Shown here: one piece after another, positions 61,640 to 64,000 of the stretch
Numbering within the stretch: the first letter of the stretch is position 1
Layout: each line of letters opens with the position of its first letter
Assembly (NCBI RefSeq): GCF_036669915.1
Contig: NC_089322.1
Span: 18,407,719-18,471,718, forward strand
Reading direction: 5' to 3'
Source: Pocillopora verrucosa
Taxonomy: Eukaryota > Cnidaria > Anthozoa > Scleractinia > Pocilloporidae
DNA: 64,000 bases
Program-made: the position numbers and the translations under genes
The notes under the pieces: generated by a model
Databases searched by the model: none
Seen by the model: the letters and a program-made list of their open reading frames with translations, nothing else
What the model was told of the DNA's origin: nothing

Positions 61640-62260
61640 ACCATTGAATTCCATTTCAGATTACCTCAGCCAACAATTGAAGAGCATTCCAGATAACCTT
61701 AGCCAACAATTGAAGTCCTTTCCAGATAACTTCAGGCAACAATTGAAGTGCTTTCCAGATAACCTTAGCCAACCATTGAAGTCCAATCCAAATAACCTTG
61801 GCCAACCATTGAAGTCCAATCCAGATAACCTCCGCCAACAATTGAAGTCCGTTCCAGATAACCTCAAGCAACAATTGAAGTTCATTCCAGATAACCTTAG
61901 CCAACCATTGAAGTCCAATCCAGATAACCTCCGCCAAAAATTGAAGTCCATTCCAGATAACCCCAGCCAACAATTGTAGTCCATTCCAGATACCCATAGC
62001 CAACCATTGAAGTCCAATCCAGGTAACCTCCGCCAACAGTTGAAGTCCATTCCAGATAACCCTAGCCAACAATTGAAGTCCATTCCAGATAACCCTAGCC
62101 AACAATTGAAGTCCAATCCAGATAACCTTAGCCAACAGTTGAAGTCCATTCCAAAAAAATCCCAGCCAACAATTTCATTCCATTCCAGATAACCTCAGCA
62201 AACCATTGAAATCCACTCAAGATAACCTCAGCCAACCACTCGGCACACTTCCACAACAAT
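61640..62260. repeat. 33-bp tandem array, right copy (about 15 regular units plus older ones)
   Basis: Units near GTCCATTCCAGATAACCTTA followed by GCCAACAATTGAA, regular from about 61640 to 62150 and more diverged towards 62260. The minus-strand protein pattern is I-W-N-G-L-Q-L-L-A-E-V. Because 33 is divisible by three, other frames stay open too: a 162-codon minus frame (61661-62149) and a plus frame (61644-61979). Flanking coding sequence supports only the Trp/Leu frame. Confidence 0.9.
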
Positions 62261-62679
62261 TTTCCAAGCCACCGCGCACCGTTCCACGTCAAGCCTGAAA
62301 GCCATGCGACTTTTCCGCGAGTCCAATTTACCATTCCGATCCAGATGTCTTCAAGTCCATTCCATACTTTGCCAGTCACTGCCCTTGAGATCATGATGCA
62401 TTTCTTCCATATGCAAGAGGTTAATTCCACCGTACCGTCCTGCACCTGGGTCATTACTGTCACTGTGAAGTTCCACATCTGGGGTATTAATCCAGGGTTT
62501 GTAATCTCGAAAGCCTCGTAATCAAAGCATGTTGTGTTTCCGAGATCCTGAATTATTTTCTTGCAATTGAAGATCTGACAATGTCAATTTAGAGAAGTTA
62601 TTAGCCAAGTGACATCCGAAATAATATTCCGGTTAGTTTGGTATTCTAAGACATAAAAGTAATAAAGATATTGGGAGGA

Positions 62680-62940
62680 CCGGGGGGGGGGGGGTACGTT
62701 GGAAGATTTTGGTTGTGTCACGGAAAAATTTACTTGATCCCCCATAAGGCTCTGTAATATTTCTATGATTCCCCTTCCCCCCCCCCCCCCCGTGGGCATT
62801 TTTTCATATGGCTCCCATTTTGTATACTCTCATTAGCGACGCTGACCGATCCTCCCTCTGTCCCCAGAAAAAATGTGATCCCTAAAAAAATGTGATCCCT
62901 AAAAAATGTGATCCCTAAAAAAATGTGAGCCAAAATCCTC
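62680..62940. repeat. G/C homopolymer-bounded element with short tandem repeat
   Basis: A run of about 14 G at 62681-62694 and a run of 15 C near 62776-62790 bracket about 80 bases, and could pair. After it, four copies of a 17-18-base unit (TGTGATCCCTAAAAAA) occupy about 62870-62935. It lies in the predicted first intron of the Trp-repeat gene. It resembles a dispersed non-coding repeat. Confidence 0.5.
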
Positions 62941-63321
62941 CACCCCCCCTCCCTTGTCAAAAAGAAATGACTGGTCCTTGATGGTGCATTAAACGAACTG
63001 TCGTATCTAATACCTTTGAAAGTTCAGGTTTGACGTAGCCATGGGCTTTGCTGTTAACAGCAATGGAAGCTTTTTCGTAAATCAACTTCAGTTTAACATT
63101 CATGGACGGAATCTCACTCTTGACTGCAATCAGCTGCTGTACACACACAAAAAATAATTTTACATGAAAAGGCTTGGAAACGATTTCATTTTGCATGATA
63201 TGCTCAATCATTTCTGATCCATCTTAAATGCATTAAAAAGAGGTCCGCGCGGCTAGAGCATATTCCAGTCTCTAAAGTTCAACAGTTCTTCGCAGATTTC
63301 TGATCCTCCTCAATTTCTCAG

Positions 63322-63649
63322 GTTTCCTTGACGACTCCAGTCTCGAGCCCAAGGTCATTTTGGCTCTTTGCAGCGACAGCCATACCGCCGACAAATGACC
63401 AAAACGACCCTGTGGGCGAGATTGTAGCGACTCGCGCATCCCTGGTACGTAATTATGGAGAAAGACGCTGCAAGAGTAGGTGTCTTGCCCCGCGATGCAA
63501 GGTTTCGAATTATAAATTTATTATTTCTTAATTGCAGTCAACAACTTGTTTTTGTCAGCAATCTAAATTTTGCCAAACCTCGTCGTCCCTCTTTCCAGTC
63601 ATCATCATCTTGTGTTGGTACAAATCATTTCGGCCTTGCATCTCACTAA
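63322..63649 (+). other. Possible plus-strand exon(s) at the window end
   Basis: After TTTCTCAG at 63321 a frame runs 123 bases to a donor CCTG/GTACGT at 63445. A second AG-bounded stretch starts at 63538. Separately, an ATG at 63455 opens a 64-codon frame to 63649. Nothing recognisable is encoded. This is either the edge of a divergent gene or chance. Confidence 0.2.
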
Positions 63650-64000
63650 CTTTCAGAAGAGTTTCTACACAGAAAAAAAAATGAATATTGAACATGGCAG
63701 TGAGAACAAAAAATTCAGTTTTGCGCTCTTGTAGGTTCTTTGAAATGGTCAACACCCCTTGATTTGGAGAGACACAAAAAAGAATTTACGCTGCGTAACC
63801 GTTTCTGGAGCGCATGCTACAAAAAAAAAAAAATGAACGTAAAACCACGCGCGCAGCTACCATAGCAACAAGAAACATTTGTTCTGCGGATACAAAAGTA
63901 CTTTTCATGAGAATTTCCTTGGCGAAAAAGTCAAACCTCATAATTAACTAGACAGATTTAGCAACGAAAACTGATCGATCCATTAACGAATATAGACCGC

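Larger units (their letters stand above)
50642..61900 (+). repeat. Tandem segmental duplication, right copy
   Basis: Direct counterpart of 39675-50565, continuing past the left copy's end into the array at about 61600-62200. Differences from the left copy include about 330 extra bases in SSUH2 intron 2 (53718-54049), an extra dispersed repeat at 54470, about 290 duplicated bases in the convergent gene's intron (60775-61260) and absence of the intron 8 insertion. The right end is set by the array and cannot be placed exactly. Confidence 0.85.
60111..63211 (-). pseudogene. Trp-repeat single-pass membrane-protein gene, full-length right copy with lesions
   Basis: Minus-strand model: 63211-63014 (ATG; hydrophobic VKLFFVCVQQLIAV), 62574-61433 (FNCKKIIQDLGNTTCFDYEA, Trp-periodic region, 33-bp array, WIVEPFVPVVCYI), 60763-60625 (membrane helix YAVFAGLAVTVASLVAGF) and 60222-60111 (basic tail KRKHKKKKRIDDW). 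Phases agree (0, 1, 2). The likely topology is an extracellular or luminal N-terminal part with N-glycosylation sites (NTTC, NFTV), a long amphipathic repeat region, one helix and a short basic cytosolic tail. Lesions: a 7-A run at 62153 shifts the frame by one base, and TGA replaces TGG at 61656-61658. The membrane exon's ancestral acceptor was lost through a local duplication, though a TTCAAG acceptor would restore the phase. It may be a pseudogene, or alive if the first two lesions are assembly errors. Family unknown. Confidence 0.5.

Noticed and set aside
61644-62149. Long open frames in other phases of the 33-bp array (plus strand SIPDNLSQQLK type and minus strand MDFNCWLRLSG type)
   Set aside because: The repeat length is a multiple of three, so any frame without a stop in one unit stays open. 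Only the Trp/Leu frame connects to flanking exons.

Overview
The window looks like nuclear DNA of an anthozoan cnidarian, most likely a stony coral (an inference). The evidence is AT-rich DNA, intronless class A GPCR genes in tandem, short GT-AG introns, many copies of one fold-back repeat family, and remnants of Penelope-like and L1-type retroelements. Gene models were built by hand from reading frames, splice signals and intron phase. None has been checked against RNA or a database.

Layout. (1) 1-3003: the last five exons of an unrecognised plus-strand gene. (2) 3569-4639: a minus-strand class A GPCR, tail to tail with it. (3) About 7.6-28 kb: three tandem paralogous peptide-type GPCR genes (CDS at 11499, 18060, 26993). 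Each has an intronless CDS whose ATG lies exactly three bases after a splice acceptor. A conserved TATA box plus short noncoding leader exon lies 2-4 kb upstream of each, and the second gene has two full copies of this leader. Penelope-like, L1-like and fold-back remnants fill the spacers. (4) 29.7-36.9 kb: two intronless PH-domain genes in inverted orientation, each with a possible small gene diverging from it. (5) 39.7-62 kb: a direct tandem segmental duplication of about 11 kb. Each copy holds a 13-exon SSUH2-like gene (N-terminal Pro/Gln/Gly/Tyr-rich region, DnaJ-like cysteine-rich zinc region, conserved C-terminal domain). Converging on it from the minus strand is an unrecognised membrane-protein gene with an array of tryptophan-rich 11-residue repeats.

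Most notable observations. The two SSUH2 paralogs are nearly identical over most of their length but differ at 29 of 85 residues in the three zinc-finger exons. The left copy has ATA in place of its start codon. The duplication junction falls inside the 33-bp coding minisatellite of the convergent gene, cutting off the 5' end of one copy; both copies of that gene carry stops and frameshifts, often at TGG codons. The GPCR cluster shows a transcription-start module inherited with each duplicated gene.
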